The translations under genes were made by a program, and so were the position numbers. This document shows positions 33,778-42,667 of a DNA stretch of 64,000 bases, piece after piece. This DNA comes from Pseudanabaena galeata CCNP1313 (lineage in GTDB: Bacteria > Cyanobacteriota > Cyanobacteriia > Pseudanabaenales > Pseudanabaenaceae), in NCBI RefSeq assembly GCF_029910235.1, contig NZ_CP112874.1, positions 1,984,001 through 2,048,000 on the forward strand. The letters run 5' to 3'. The first letter of the stretch is position 1; each line of letters opens with the position of its first letter. The notes beneath the pieces are model-generated. The model saw only the letters and a list, made by a program, of their open reading frames with translations, searched no databases and was not told where the DNA came from.

Positions 33778-34992
33778 ATGAGCGATCGCCTGTCAAGCTA
33801 CATCAACCAAACCACGGACAAAAATTCGGAAATCTCAAATCTATGTCATTCTTTAGAAGGCTGTGTATTGGTTGTAGATGACAACCCCACTAACTTAAGT
33901 GTGTTAGTGAATTTATTACGGGATGTGGGGCTGCGGGTCTTAGTAGCAACTGATGGCGAAAGTGCGATCGAGCAGATTACATATATTAAGCCCGATCTGA
34001 TTTTGCTAGATGTAATGATGCCAGGCATTGATGGCTTTGAGACTTGCCAACGTCTCAAGGCAAATCCTGAAACTGTCAAAATTCCGATTATTTTTATGAC
34101 GGCTCTTTCGGAAACTGTGGACAAAGTGCGTGGTTTATCTCTGGGGGCAGTGGACTATGTGACGAAGCCCTTTGAGCATGAAGAAGTATTAGTCAGGATT
34201 CGTACCCATTTAACGATCGCCAAACAACGTCAAACCATTGAGTCTCAAAATCTTGGGCTACAAGCGGAAATTGCAGAACGTAAACGGGCGGAAGAAGCCT
34301 TAACAATTTTTCTCCATGCGGTTTCCCACGACTTGCGAAATCCTGTGACGGGCTTGCTCATGGTGCTAGATAATTTGGCGAAAACTGCAAGTAGTCCAGA
34401 GGCAAATATTCTGCTGTCCCGAACGATACTAGAACGAATGCAACAAAGTGGCGATCGCCAGTTAGCCTTAATTAATTCGTTATTAGAGTCCCATGTAAAC
34501 GATGTTCATGGAATTATCATCCATCCTCAACCTGTGATAATTAGGGAAGTCATTCAATCAGCGATTGATGATTTACAACCACTTTTAGACAAAGAAGAAA
34601 CAGAAATTAATCTACAAATTCCATTGGATCTTCCCCTTGCTTTGATCGACCAGACCCATGGCTGTAGAGTGTTCCAAAATCTAATTGCCAATGCGATTAA
34701 ACATAACCCACCTAATCTCGAACTGACAATTTCCGCAGAGTTAAGCGATGAAAAGACAATGCTCTGCACCGTTGCGGACAATGGCGTGGGTATGACTAGC
34801 GCCCAAAGTGAGAATTTGTTTGAGCTTTATGCTCAAGGAAAAAATCCTAGTAGACTCAATCGGCGATCGCTTAGTCTTGGCTTAGGTTTATACATTTGTC
34901 GTCAGATTGTCCAAGCTCACGGTGGGGCGATCGGGGTCATCGGTGAACCAAACATTGGTTCTCAGTTTTGGTTTACGTTACCAATTGCTTAG
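33778..34992 (+). CDS. Receiver-histidine kinase hybrid
   Basis: A 404-residue soluble two-component protein with an N-terminal receiver (about residues 28-145: VLVVDDNPTNLSVLV, phospho-Asp in LLDVMMPGIDGFE, Lys in VDYVTKPFE), a short coiled linker (AEIAERKRAEEAL), a HisKA domain with VSHDLRNPVTG (phospho-His), and an HATPase domain (LIANAIKHNPP, VADNGVGM, LGLGLYICRQIVQAHGG). No membrane segment, so it is cytoplasmic and controlled through its receiver by an upstream kinase. Receiver-first kinases are common in cyanobacteria. A short hairpin terminator follows. Confidence 0.9.
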   Translation: MSDRLSSYINQTTDKNSEISNLCHSLEGCVLVVDDNPTNLSVLVNLLRDVGLRVLVATDGESAIEQITYIKPDLILLDVMMPGIDGFETCQRLKANPETVKIPIIFMTALSETVDKVRGLSLGAVDYVTKPFEHEEVLVRIRTHLTIAKQRQTIESQNLGLQAEIAERKRAEEALTIFLHAVSHDLRNPVTGLLMVLDNLAKTASSPEANILLSRTILERMQQSGDRQLALINSLLESHVNDVHGIIIHPQPVIIREVIQSAIDDLQPLLDKEETEINLQIPLDLPLALIDQTHGCRVFQNLIANAIKHNPPNLELTISAELSDEKTMLCTVADNGVGMTSAQSENLFELYAQGKNPSRLNRRSLSLGLGLYICRQIVQAHGGAIGVIGEPNIGSQFWFTLPIA

Positions 34993-35000
34993 TCCTGTAG

Positions 35001-35027
35001 AAAAGACCGCGCTTAGCGCGGTCTTTT
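35001..35027. terminator. Bidirectional terminator between kinase gene and argJ
   Basis: A perfect 12-bp GC-rich stem (AAAAGACCGCGC) with loop TTA and T-rich 3' arm in both directions, between two convergent genes. Confidence 0.8.
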
Positions 35028-35033
35028 CCTTTC

Positions 35034-36245
35034 CTATGTCGTATATTCAGCGTTAATCTTGACGTAATCGTAGCTGAGGTCGCAGCCCCAAGCTGTGCCA
35101 TTACCACCACCATCACCGACACCGACATTGATGATTACCGTGTCATTTTTGAGATAGTCGCTAGCAGCGTTGCGATCATATTCCTGTGGCGAGCCATCCT
35201 GCATCATCACAAAATCACCGAGTTGAATATTCAACACATCTTGATTGAAGTCCACACCCGATCGCCCTGCGGCGGCGGCAATTCTGCCCCAGTTAGGATC
35301 ATTGCCAAAGACGGCGGATTTGACAAGGGAGGAACCGACGATGGTTTTGGCAATTTGTCGAGCGGCGACGGTACTAGATGCACCAGTGACATTCACCTCG
35401 ATCATGCAGGTTGCCCCTTCCCCATCGCGGGCGATCGCCTTAGCTAAGCTCATACAGACTTCTTGCAGCATCGCCTGTACCTGTTGCGCTGCATCAGAAT
35501 TTTCATCCTCGATAACTACGCCCGACTGACCATTGCTTAGGGCTAATACCATGTCATTGGTGCTGGTATCGCCATCCACGGTAACTTGGTTGAAGCTAGC
35601 ATCAATGGAGCTTGATAGCATCTTTTGCCAGAGCTTCGACTCGACACCAGCATCACATGTCACAAAACCCAACATTGTCGCCATATTGGGATGGATCATT
35701 CCCGAACCTTTGCAAATGCCACCAATTCTCACGGGCTTGCCATCAATTACGGTTTCGAGGGCAATACTTTTCGGCACAGTATCGGTGGTCATGATCGATC
35801 GCGAGGCATCTTCACCACCATCGGGCGAAATCAGGGGTGCAATTTTGGCAATACCTGCACGCATCTTATCCATCAGCAATTGCTTGCCGATCACACCAGT
35901 GGAAGCTACTAAAACCCCATCGACCGTATTTAAAGCTTTTTGGACTAGTTCGGCACATTCCACCGCATTTTGCCAACCTTCAGCACCTGTACTAGCATTG
36001 GCTTGACCCGCATTGCAGAGGATCGCGCTGACATGGCAACCCTTGGCTAGTACTTCACGGTTGAAGTCTACACAGGCGGCTCTGACGCAAGACTTAGTAA
36101 ATACGCCTGCGGCGATCGCAGGCACATCCGATGCGATCAAAGTTAGGTCAGGAGCGCCCGATGGTTTCAGTCCTGCTATAATCCCTGCGGCTTTGTAGCC
36201 CTTTGCTGCGGTCACGCCGCCTGCTATTACTTGCCAATTTGCCAT
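35034..36245 (-). CDS. argJ: Glutamate N-acetyltransferase / amino-acid acetyltransferase
   Basis: A bifunctional enzyme that transfers acetyl from N-acetylornithine to glutamate (and can use acetyl-CoA), driving cyclic arginine synthesis. The 403-residue proenzyme self-cleaves before the Thr in MIHPNMATMLGFVTCD, which is present. Other family blocks are AAGVFTKSCVRAA, NAGQANASTG and GDPNWGRIAAAAG-like NDPNWGRIAAAAGRSG, with C-terminal DLSYDYVKINAEYTT. Length and motifs are normal. It is convergent with the kinase gene and followed by a bidirectional terminator. Confidence 0.97.
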   Translation of the reverse strand: MANWQVIAGGVTAAKGYKAAGIIAGLKPSGAPDLTLIASDVPAIAAGVFTKSCVRAACVDFNREVLAKGCHVSAILCNAGQANASTGAEGWQNAVECAELVQKALNTVDGVLVASTGVIGKQLLMDKMRAGIAKIAPLISPDGGEDASRSIMTTDTVPKSIALETVIDGKPVRIGGICKGSGMIHPNMATMLGFVTCDAGVESKLWQKMLSSSIDASFNQVTVDGDTSTNDMVLALSNGQSGVVIEDENSDAAQQVQAMLQEVCMSLAKAIARDGEGATCMIEVNVTGASSTVAARQIAKTIVGSSLVKSAVFGNDPNWGRIAAAAGRSGVDFNQDVLNIQLGDFVMMQDGSPQEYDRNAASDYLKNDTVIINVGVGDGGGNGTAWGCDLSYDYVKINAEYTT

Positions 36246-36304
36246 GATTTGATTGAGTTCCTCAGTTACTATGCATTTGCATCGCGCTTTGCGAGATGTA
36301 AAAC

Positions 36305-36781
36305 TTAAATTCCCGTTAATTTAGCGATCGCCCCTTCCAATGAACTTGGTAGCGATCGCAACAACTTACGTTTCTCAAAATCTACAGGTACGAGGGTAAC
36401 TACTGCTGTTACACATAGATCTGTTTCGGTGCGAATTTGATATTCCCAGTTTAGGCGGACTTTATCTGGTACAAGCCTAGTCATTACTAGCACATCATCA
36501 CCCATGCGTGCTGAACGGTGATAGCGCAAATTCATCTCGGCAACTGGTAAGTCCACACCTGCTGAGACTAATTCCTCAAAGCTCATGCCTACGGTTCGCA
36601 AGCATTCGACCCGCGCCTCTTCCATCCAAGTGAGATAAGTCCCATGCCACACTACGCCCGCATAGTCAGTGTGATGCGGATATACGCGCACGGGATAGTT
36701 AAACCAGCCTTCGTTCTCAGAATCTGATGTAAATTTAGTAATTGCGTTGGTTAAAGGGTTAGAAGTAAGTTCAGCCGTCAT
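36305..36781 (-). CDS. Hot-dog acyl-CoA thioesterase
   Basis: A 158-residue 4-hydroxybenzoyl-CoA-thioesterase-type protein. The catalytic region HTDYAGVVWHGTYLTWMEEA (Asp in HTDYAGVV and Glu in EEAR) is typical, followed by the central strands (NLRYHRSARMGDDVLVMTRL). In cyanobacteria a member of this family hydrolyses 1,4-dihydroxy-2-naphthoyl-CoA for phylloquinone synthesis; this sequence could be that enzyme, but sequence alone does not decide the substrate. It is co-directional with argJ 59 bp downstream. Confidence 0.8.
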   Translation of the reverse strand: MTAELTSNPLTNAITKFTSDSENEGWFNYPVRVYPHHTDYAGVVWHGTYLTWMEEARVECLRTVGMSFEELVSAGVDLPVAEMNLRYHRSARMGDDVLVMTRLVPDKVRLNWEYQIRTETDLCVTAVVTLVPVDFEKRKLLRSLPSSLEGAIAKLTGI

Positions 36782-36810
36782 AATTTATACCTAAAACAAA
36801 CTCTAGTCAT

Positions 36811-36849
36811 GTCATAAGAATGCGTCCCAAAGGGACGCATTCTTATGAC
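36811..36849. terminator. Hairpin between DUF3110 and thioesterase genes
   Basis: A perfect 18-bp stem (GTCATAAGAATGCGTCCC) with a three-base AAA loop. It ends one base before the stop codon of the DUF3110 gene (36850) and may separate the two transcripts. Confidence 0.65.
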
Positions 36850-37233
36850 TTATAGTAAATTTTCTAAACGACGGCGCATCATCGCAATTACGGGATCTTC
36901 TACCTCAATTTCATCCTCTGGTTCGGGTCGATTTTGATTGAGATCGGCTGACCAGTCCGTTTTATCCACATTTTTCTCAGGGGGGACTAGTAGGGCATCG
37001 GTTGGTACGATGTTTAAGTCATAGCCTGCTTCTTCACAAAATTCTTCTAAATCTTTGCTGTCAATGCTTTCTACTGTTGGCGACAAAAAGTCCTGTGCTT
37101 CCAATAAACCTGCATAGCGAATTGCATCATCCTCTTGCTCAAAGGCGACAATAATATTATTGCCCTCAATTTCTAGGGTGTAGATACCTTCATTATCGGT
37201 GTTGGCGTTAAACAGCAATACCCAAACTTGCAT
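36850..37233 (-). CDS. DUF3110 domain protein
   Basis: A 127-residue protein of the DUF3110 family, found in cyanobacteria and chloroplast-containing organisms. The conserved N-terminal part MQVWVLLFNANTDNEGIYTL and the acidic middle (FCEEAGYDLNIVPTDALLVPP) are visible, and the C-terminus is acidic then basic (DPVIAMMRRRLENLL). No membrane segment. Function is unknown. Confidence 0.8.
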   Translation of the reverse strand: MQVWVLLFNANTDNEGIYTLEIEGNNIIVAFEQEDDAIRYAGLLEAQDFLSPTVESIDSKDLEEFCEEAGYDLNIVPTDALLVPPEKNVDKTDWSADLNQNRPEPEDEIEVEDPVIAMMRRRLENLL

Positions 37234-37285
37234 AGAAAAAACTCGACCATTAGAAAAGCTTTAATATTGTATAACATGCCTACTG

Positions 37286-37336
37286 CAAGATTTTTGTTGA
37301 GAGTGTTGCAAAGCAACACTCTCAACAAAAATCTTG
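37286..37336. repeat. Repeat family F, copy 5
   Basis: A perfect 24-bp stem (CAAGATTTTTGTTGAGAGTG plus TTGC) with loop AAA, followed by GGTTTTATTTAAGTACAAAGCGCG. It lies in the promoter region of the acetyltransferase gene. Confidence 0.75.
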
Positions 37337-37375
37337 GGTTTTATTTAAGTACAAAGCGCGATAAGGAGTTTAACT

Positions 37376-37921
37376 TTGCGTCTCGATCGCTACAGAAAGG
37401 CTACATACACAACAGGTGCAAACATTTGCCAATATGTGCTTTGGTACTTTGTGGGAGCGCCTTTATTGCGTAGTTATTTAATCCCTTTTTCAGGTTTAAA
37501 AGTTAACATTTTGCGCTGGTTTGGCGCAGAAATTGGGCAGGGCGTAAGAATTAAAACTGGGGTGCGGGTCAAATTTCCTTGGCGTTTAGTGATCAAAGAT
37601 TTCGTTTGGATTGGTGAAGATGTTTGGCTCGATAATCTCGATTTGATTACGATCGAGAGCCATTGCTGCATTTCGCAGGGGGTTTATCTCTGTACAGGTA
37701 ATCACGACTGGCGCGATCGCGATTTTGCGTTACAGACAGCTCCTATTTATATTGAGACAGGTAGTTGGATCGCCGCGAGAGCAACGATCGCGGCGGGGGT
37801 GCGCGTCGGACAGGGTGCGGTGTTGGGCTTAGGCAGTGTGGCGACGCGATCGCTCGAACCGATGACGATTTACAGTGGCAATCCTGCGATCGCCATTAAG
37901 TTGCGTAAAATCGTAGAGTAA
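37376..37921 (+). CDS. WcaF-family hexapeptide acetyltransferase
   Basis: A 181-residue left-handed beta-helix acetyltransferase of the colanic-acid WcaF type, expected to O-acetylate an exopolysaccharide or its lipid-linked precursor using acetyl-CoA. Family blocks: VGAPLLRSYLIPFSGLKVNI, LRWFGAEIGQGVRIKTGVRV, hexapeptide repeats (WIGEDVWLDNLD ... CISQGVYLCTGNHDW) and SGNPAIAIKLRKI. The start is TTG at 37376, supported by a strong AAGGAG seven bases upstream; no nearby ATG fits. The last codons run into a perfect hairpin. The following methyltransferase is co-directional, 53 bp away. Confidence 0.88.
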   Translation: MRLDRYRKATYTTGANICQYVLWYFVGAPLLRSYLIPFSGLKVNILRWFGAEIGQGVRIKTGVRVKFPWRLVIKDFVWIGEDVWLDNLDLITIESHCCISQGVYLCTGNHDWRDRDFALQTAPIYIETGSWIAARATIAAGVRVGQGAVLGLGSVATRSLEPMTIYSGNPAIAIKLRKIVE

Positions 37922-37950
37922 CCAACTAAGTTTGTTACTCTACGATTTTA
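37906..37950. terminator. Hairpin spanning acetyltransferase stop codon
   Basis: TAAAATCGTAGAGTAAC pairs with TGTTACTCTACGATTTTA around an 11-base loop; the stop codon TAA is in the left arm. The 3' arm ends in TTTTA, so it may also terminate transcription. Confidence 0.7.
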
Positions 37951-37974
37951 GGGATTATATTTTTTAAATTAATT

Positions 37975-38937
37975 ATGACTGTTGCAACTTCAAATTCTAG
38001 TCCCAAAATCGGACTAGCCTCCCGTTTAGTAAACAGCATTTTAGCGATCGCGCCACTTTTCAACATCGCTAAGCAACGCGCCCGCAAGATGATGATCGAA
38101 CGTGCTGAGTCGATGGGCGTAAACTGGCGACAAATTGTTGCTGATTTACAAAAACAAGATCTTGATGGCGAACTTGCCAAAGTCCAAAATCCTCAGATCC
38201 AATATCCTGAATATTACCTTAAGCACTTCCATGCTTACGAAGAAGGAAATCTTGGTTGGTTACCCGCAACGGAAGTAGAAGTTGCAGCCTATGCTGTGCA
38301 TTCGCGCATTTGGAATGATGCTCAGCCTCCAGTGGAGGGTGATGCGCGGTTGCGTCAAAGTTATATTGATATTGTAAAAGAGCAGATCGCCACTCACCCT
38401 CAGGATATTCTCGATATTGGTTGCAGTGTGGGCATGAGTACTTTTGTGTTGCATAATGCCTATCCCCAAGCCAAAATTACGGGTTTGGATTTGTCGCCAT
38501 ACTTTTTGGCGATCGCTAATTACAATACGCGCACCAAACATCCTGAATTAGTCGAAAATGGACAGGTGCAATGGATACATGCCACCGCCGAACAGACGGG
38601 ATTAGCTGATTGTTCCTTTGATTTTGTGTCTTGTTTTTTGCTATTCCATGAGTTACCTCAAGATGCAACACGCCAAATTCTCCGTGAGATTCGCCGTGTT
38701 TTGCGTCCTAATGGTCATTTTGCTCTCATGGATATGAATCCCTATTCAGATATTTATGTCAAGATGCCGCCCTATATTTTGACGCTGCTCAAAAGTACGG
38801 AACCCTATCTCGATCAGTACTTTTCCTTTGATCTTGCTTCCGAGTTAGTCGCCGCAGGGTTTGAAACTCCTACGATCATTGCAAATACTCCGCGTCACCG
38901 CACTGTAATTGCGAAAGCAGCCTTAGAGGGTGTTTGA
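37975..38937 (+). CDS. Class I SAM-dependent methyltransferase
   Basis: A 320-residue methyltransferase with a helical N-terminal extension (about residues 1-130) and a Rossmann catalytic domain: motif I ILDIGCSVGMSTFVL, acidic loop GLDLSPYFLAIA, motif IV-like DFVSCFLLFHELP and RRVLRPNGHFALMDMNP. The substrate is unknown; the order acetyltransferase-methyltransferase hints at a shared role in glycan or lipid modification, which is inference. The stop codon TGA is supplied by the terminal inverted repeat of a family C element, so the native 3' end may have been altered by that insertion. Confidence 0.82.
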   Translation: MTVATSNSSPKIGLASRLVNSILAIAPLFNIAKQRARKMMIERAESMGVNWRQIVADLQKQDLDGELAKVQNPQIQYPEYYLKHFHAYEEGNLGWLPATEVEVAAYAVHSRIWNDAQPPVEGDARLRQSYIDIVKEQIATHPQDILDIGCSVGMSTFVLHNAYPQAKITGLDLSPYFLAIANYNTRTKHPELVENGQVQWIHATAEQTGLADCSFDFVSCFLLFHELPQDATRQILREIRRVLRPNGHFALMDMNPYSDIYVKMPPYILTLLKSTEPYLDQYFSFDLASELVAAGFETPTIIANTPRHRTVIAKAALEGV

Positions 38938-39061
38938 GAAGTTTTTTACCACCTCTAACTCCCCCTTGCAAAGGGGGAGAATTTAAGTTTCTCCCCTTTG
39001 CAAGGGGGAGTTAGAGGTGGTAAAAACAGAAATTTACGCTGAACAGGTACTTCTCAAACAC
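38930..39061. repeat. Repeat family C element
   Basis: A 132-bp element with perfect 13-base terminal inverted repeats GTGTTTGAGAAGT / ACTTCTCAAACAC and long inner arms TTTTACCACCTCTAACTCCC / GGGAGTTAGAGGTGGTAAAA that make a second hairpin. It overlaps the end of the methyltransferase gene and ends just before the Uma2 gene. One copy is seen in the window. Confidence 0.82.
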
Positions 39062-39073
39062 GCTCTGAGTCGA

Positions 39074-39781
39074 TTAACTTTCGTCATCCAAATTAACACC
39101 CATCTGACGCAACTTCTCCGCAAGACGATCTGCCCTTGCCTTTTCCTGATCAGCCCGTTGATTAGCCGCCAAATTCGCACTATATAACTCCTCTGGGGTG
39201 AGCAACTTCTCTCCATTATCCAAACGATAAAACCCTATCAGATACTCATCAGCCTGTAACTTGAGTTGCAATACTTCACTGCAATTATCGCGAATCGGCT
39301 TATACACACCATCCTCATTCAGGCGATAGCCCTGCAACTGTTCTGTAATCCATTCTCCATAGGGATCAAACAGCCAGTATTCAGTTACTCCCAACTGCTC
39401 GTATAGGGTCTTCTTAAAGTTCCAATCAGTTTCCTTTGTCCCTGCCGATGTCACCTCAAAAATAATTGCTGGTGTTTGCTGTCCTTCCCAAATTTTGTAA
39501 TTGGCATAGAGTCGCTTTTCGATATCAAACACGACCATCACATCAGGGGCAACTCTAGCTCTGGGATTGCCTTCGATGTAATAGAGAAATTGATCGGCAA
39601 AGACGACTGCTGGTTGCTCCTGTAAATATAACCGCAAGAGCGCCAAAGCCATCAGGATCGCGAGGACATGCTGTTGAGTTTCTGCCAATGGTTCTCCGTC
39701 GGAACTGGGATAGAAGATTTCTGAGGCGATCGCCTGTTCGTCTGCTTTGGCCTGCGATCGCTCTGAGGTAATGGCTACCAT
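39074..39781 (-). CDS. Uma2 family putative restriction endonuclease
   Basis: A 235-residue DUF820/Uma2 protein with a PD-(D/E)xK nuclease fold, a family greatly expanded in cyanobacteria. Catalytic candidates: Asp in VAPDVMVVFD (first acidic residue) and Glu in TPAIIFEVTS followed by TKETDWNFKK; the YWLFDPYGEW block is typical. A C-terminal coiled tail (QRADQEKARADRLAEKLRQM) is common in these proteins. Function is unclear (DNA cleavage or a toxin-like role). Its 3' end is next to the family C repeat and its start lies near a CHAT-protein gene on the same strand. Confidence 0.88.
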   Translation of the reverse strand: MVAITSERSQAKADEQAIASEIFYPSSDGEPLAETQQHVLAILMALALLRLYLQEQPAVVFADQFLYYIEGNPRARVAPDVMVVFDIEKRLYANYKIWEGQQTPAIIFEVTSAGTKETDWNFKKTLYEQLGVTEYWLFDPYGEWITEQLQGYRLNEDGVYKPIRDNCSEVLQLKLQADEYLIGFYRLDNGEKLLTPEELYSANLAANQRADQEKARADRLAEKLRQMGVNLDDES

Positions 39782-39838
39782 AACGCTCTAGGACTGATTG
39801 TTTACCAAAATTATATCATGCGCTTACAGACAGGTTGT

Positions 39839-42361
39839 TTATAGTCCATTACCGATCGCAAAGAAAGCCGACCAGTAATAGGGATGGGATAGCTGTCCAC
39901 TAGCAGAATTTGGTACTGTTCCCACGATTCTAACGCCAGCGCGAACATCCTTATCTGTTCTCTTCTTGTCGCTATTAATCATCGCAATTTGCGCCCTGCG
40001 TAATGCTTCGACAATGGAGACATCGCCTTTTTTTAGTTCTGCATAAAAAGCATCCATGAGGGCTTGTGTACCAGCATCATCGACTTTCCACAGCGAGGCA
40101 ATCGCCACTCTGGCTCCTGCGGCTTGCATTTGATAACCTAAGCCGAGAATCTCGACTCCCGATCCTAATGTGGCTCCTAGTCCCGACTGACAGGCGCTCA
40201 AAACGACTAAATCGACATTGGTTAACGCCCACCTGCGAATATCTTTAATTGTTGCTTTTTCGCCATCACCGAAGATGATGAAAGAATCTTTGGGGTCACC
40301 CGTGGAGAGTTGTCCGTGGGTAGCGAGATGGAGAATCGTGTAGGAATTGGAGTTGGTGGTGGTTAATTCCTTGGTGAAGGCAGTTTCGATAAGGGTAGTG
40401 GTATTGGGAAAGCGATCGGCAATTTTTTTGACTTCGGTGATCGTGGCGGGTAGTCCTGAAAATCCTTGTTGCTTGACGTTGCCAAAGGCTCCTGCAAAGA
40501 TCTTCGGTGTGGCGATCGGTGGTTTATTAAACTTAGTCAGGGAAATGGAGGTGATGTTGTTGACGCGATATTTTTCGATGAGCCATTGTTTGCCATCGTA
40601 GAGAGCGGCGAGGGGAATATAGCGTAACTGTCCATCGGGTGCATAGATGATCGTATCGATTTTTAGTTCGGCTAGTTCGGTTTCAAATGGTTTGATTAGC
40701 CTTGTATACATTTGCTGTGCAGATACTTTGACATCATCGGAGCCTGAGTCTCTCAGAACTGAAAGAAAATCAACAATTTCTTCATTTAGTTGTTCACTTT
40801 TGATGTAGATCGTGCGGCGGATTGGGATGGTTTTGGCTGTAACTAGAATCAGTTCGAGGCGGTCTTTGAGGATTAGAGGATAAAGGAGAACGGCGTTGGG
40901 ATATTTGCTGAGAATATCGGTACGGAGATTTTGAAAGTTGTTGGTAATATCGACGTTTTGTTGTCTTTCCTTGAGGCGCAGTTCTTCGACTAGCGTTTGA
41001 ACGGGATCGCTATCGAGAAAAGCGATGAATTGATTTTTTTGTTCTTGTTCAGATTTGACAAGTTGATTCAGTCTTACTTGTTCGGCGGCGGTGATGTTGT
41101 TGGCAAGTTTACGCTTTTGTAGATCATCGAGTTCCAAGGCAAGGGCGATAAATTGTTTTTCTTGATTTCGCAGTTCTGTTCCTTGTTCGGTTTGGCTGCT
41201 GCGGGTGGGGGTGCGAAGGTATTCGTTGAGTTCTTCGACTTTGAGGAGGTCGAGGACTTGTTGGGCTTCGAGGATGCGGTCTTGTTTGAGCAGAAGGTCG
41301 GCGAGGTTGCGATAGGTCTTTTCGACTGTGGCTAAATAGGATTTTTGGATGTCTTTATCGAGTTTGCTAATGTCTTTGCGGATCGCTTCGCGGACATTGA
41401 TCGATTGTTTGTAAAAGAGAATCGCTAGTTCGGGGCGTTTGGCTTTGGATAATACTTCTCCTAGATTAGAGAGAGCTAAACCTTCGTCAGCCCTATTGCC
41501 GATTTCTCTAGCAATAGTCAATGCTTGCTGATAGGAAATCATTGCTTCTCGATCGCGATTTAGTTTTCCGTAGGCAGCAGCTAAATTATTCAGCGACTGT
41601 CCCTCACCGAGACGGTCTTTGATTTCCCGCGCGATCGCTAAGAATTGCAGATGGAACTCGATCGCTTTGTCATATTTGCCGAGGGCATGGTAAGCGATTC
41701 CCAGATTTCCCAGCGCGGCTCCCTCACTGCCACGGTTTTTGGTTTCCTGCGCGATCGCTAAGAATTGCAGATGGAACTCGATCGCTTTGTCATATTTGCC
41801 GAGGGCATGGTAAGCGAGTCCCAGATTTCCCAGAGACTGTCCCTCACCGAGACGGTCTTTGATTTCTCGTGAGATTGCTAAAGCTTGCAGATGGAACTCG
41901 ATCGCCTTGTCAGATTTACCGAGGGAATGGTAAGCGATTCCCAGATTTCCCAGCGCATATCCCTCACCGCGACGGTCTTTGATTTCCCGCGCGATCGCTA
42001 ATCTTTGCAGATGGAACTCGATCGCTTTGTCATATTTGCCGAGGGAGTGGAAAGCGTTTCCCAGATTTCCCAGCGCTGCTCCCTCACCGAGACGGTCTTT
42101 GATTTCCCGATAGATAGTCAGTGCATTCTGAAATGATTGTATTGCTGCTTCACATTGACCAATTTGGCATTGCTGAATTCCTTGTTTGTTCAGTCGATCT
42201 GCCTCTGCTTTGCGTTCTTGATTTGTCTGCGCCAGCACCGTCATCAAAGCCAAATCTGGCGGCGACACCATGCCCAAAATCCCAGTCAAAGCCACAAACG
42301 TCAACGCATAAAACCGCGAAGCCCTAACACCACCTTTGCAAGAATCTAGATTCATAGCCAT
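39839..42361 (-). CDS. Secreted TPR-CHAT protein
   Basis: An 840-residue protein with an N-terminal signal peptide or anchor (FYALTFVALTGILGMV), at least six TPR/NB-TPR repeats of 40 residues (about residues 60-330), a coiled helical spacer (about 330-470), and a C-terminal CHAT caspase-like domain with catalytic His682 (HLATHGQL) and Cys724 (VVLSACQSGLG). CHAT proteins are proteases associated with TPRs such as HetF of cyanobacteria; some are nuclease-linked effectors. Here the signal peptide suggests an extracytoplasmic location. Five TPR units are near-identical at DNA level with exactly 120-bp period. The start could be the second ATG at 42355. Confidence 0.88.
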   Translation of the reverse strand: MAMNLDSCKGGVRASRFYALTFVALTGILGMVSPPDLALMTVLAQTNQERKAEADRLNKQGIQQCQIGQCEAAIQSFQNALTIYREIKDRLGEGAALGNLGNAFHSLGKYDKAIEFHLQRLAIAREIKDRRGEGYALGNLGIAYHSLGKSDKAIEFHLQALAISREIKDRLGEGQSLGNLGLAYHALGKYDKAIEFHLQFLAIAQETKNRGSEGAALGNLGIAYHALGKYDKAIEFHLQFLAIAREIKDRLGEGQSLNNLAAAYGKLNRDREAMISYQQALTIAREIGNRADEGLALSNLGEVLSKAKRPELAILFYKQSINVREAIRKDISKLDKDIQKSYLATVEKTYRNLADLLLKQDRILEAQQVLDLLKVEELNEYLRTPTRSSQTEQGTELRNQEKQFIALALELDDLQKRKLANNITAAEQVRLNQLVKSEQEQKNQFIAFLDSDPVQTLVEELRLKERQQNVDITNNFQNLRTDILSKYPNAVLLYPLILKDRLELILVTAKTIPIRRTIYIKSEQLNEEIVDFLSVLRDSGSDDVKVSAQQMYTRLIKPFETELAELKIDTIIYAPDGQLRYIPLAALYDGKQWLIEKYRVNNITSISLTKFNKPPIATPKIFAGAFGNVKQQGFSGLPATITEVKKIADRFPNTTTLIETAFTKELTTTNSNSYTILHLATHGQLSTGDPKDSFIIFGDGEKATIKDIRRWALTNVDLVVLSACQSGLGATLGSGVEILGLGYQMQAAGARVAIASLWKVDDAGTQALMDAFYAELKKGDVSIVEALRRAQIAMINSDKKRTDKDVRAGVRIVGTVPNSASGQLSHPYYWSAFFAIGNGL
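41580..42110 (-). repeat. Tandem 120-bp TPR repeats in CHAT gene
   Basis: Repeated units (registering at 41631, 41751, 41871 and 41991 by the GCGATCGCTA/GAGATTGCTA block) have an exact period of 120 bases = 40 residues and very few differences. The similarity implies recent unit duplication or ongoing homogenisation. Confidence 0.85.
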
Positions 42362-42463
42362 ATCTCCGATCTGCGTACTTACGATTTTACATACATCTCA
42401 CGCCACCGACCATATGCAGTTTTATCAAGGAAAAAGTTAAAAGGAAAAAGGAAAAAATCTCGT

Positions 42464-42649
42464 AGGGGCGAAGCATTACCGCCCCCATTTACGCATATCA
42501 CACCAATCATCAAACGGTAATGCTTCGCCCAAACCTCACAACGCAGAGACAAGCGATCGGCGGGAGCCAACAATCTTGAGATCCCCGACTTTTTCTGCTC
42601 AAGCTGAAGGGATTTGAAAATTCACAAAAAAAGTCGGGGATCTGTCTGT
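42464..42649. repeat. Direct repeat unit 1
   Basis: About 186 bases containing two pairing segments (AGATCCCCGACTTTTT / AAAAAGTCGGGGATCT) and copied again at 42668-42854. The last 124 bases (42526-42649) match the second unit essentially throughout; the first part is more diverged (CGAAGCATTACC against CGTAGCATTACC). Confidence 0.8.
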
Positions 42650-42667
42650 ACGATGCAAAATCAGCTT

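Noticed and set aside
35223-36006. Long plus-strand reading frames opposite argJ
   Set aside because: They mirror the argJ coding frame and have no start context or homology.
41580-42110. Non-coding tandem repeat in the CHAT region
   Set aside because: The 120-bp units are in frame and encode TPR helices, so they are coding repeats.
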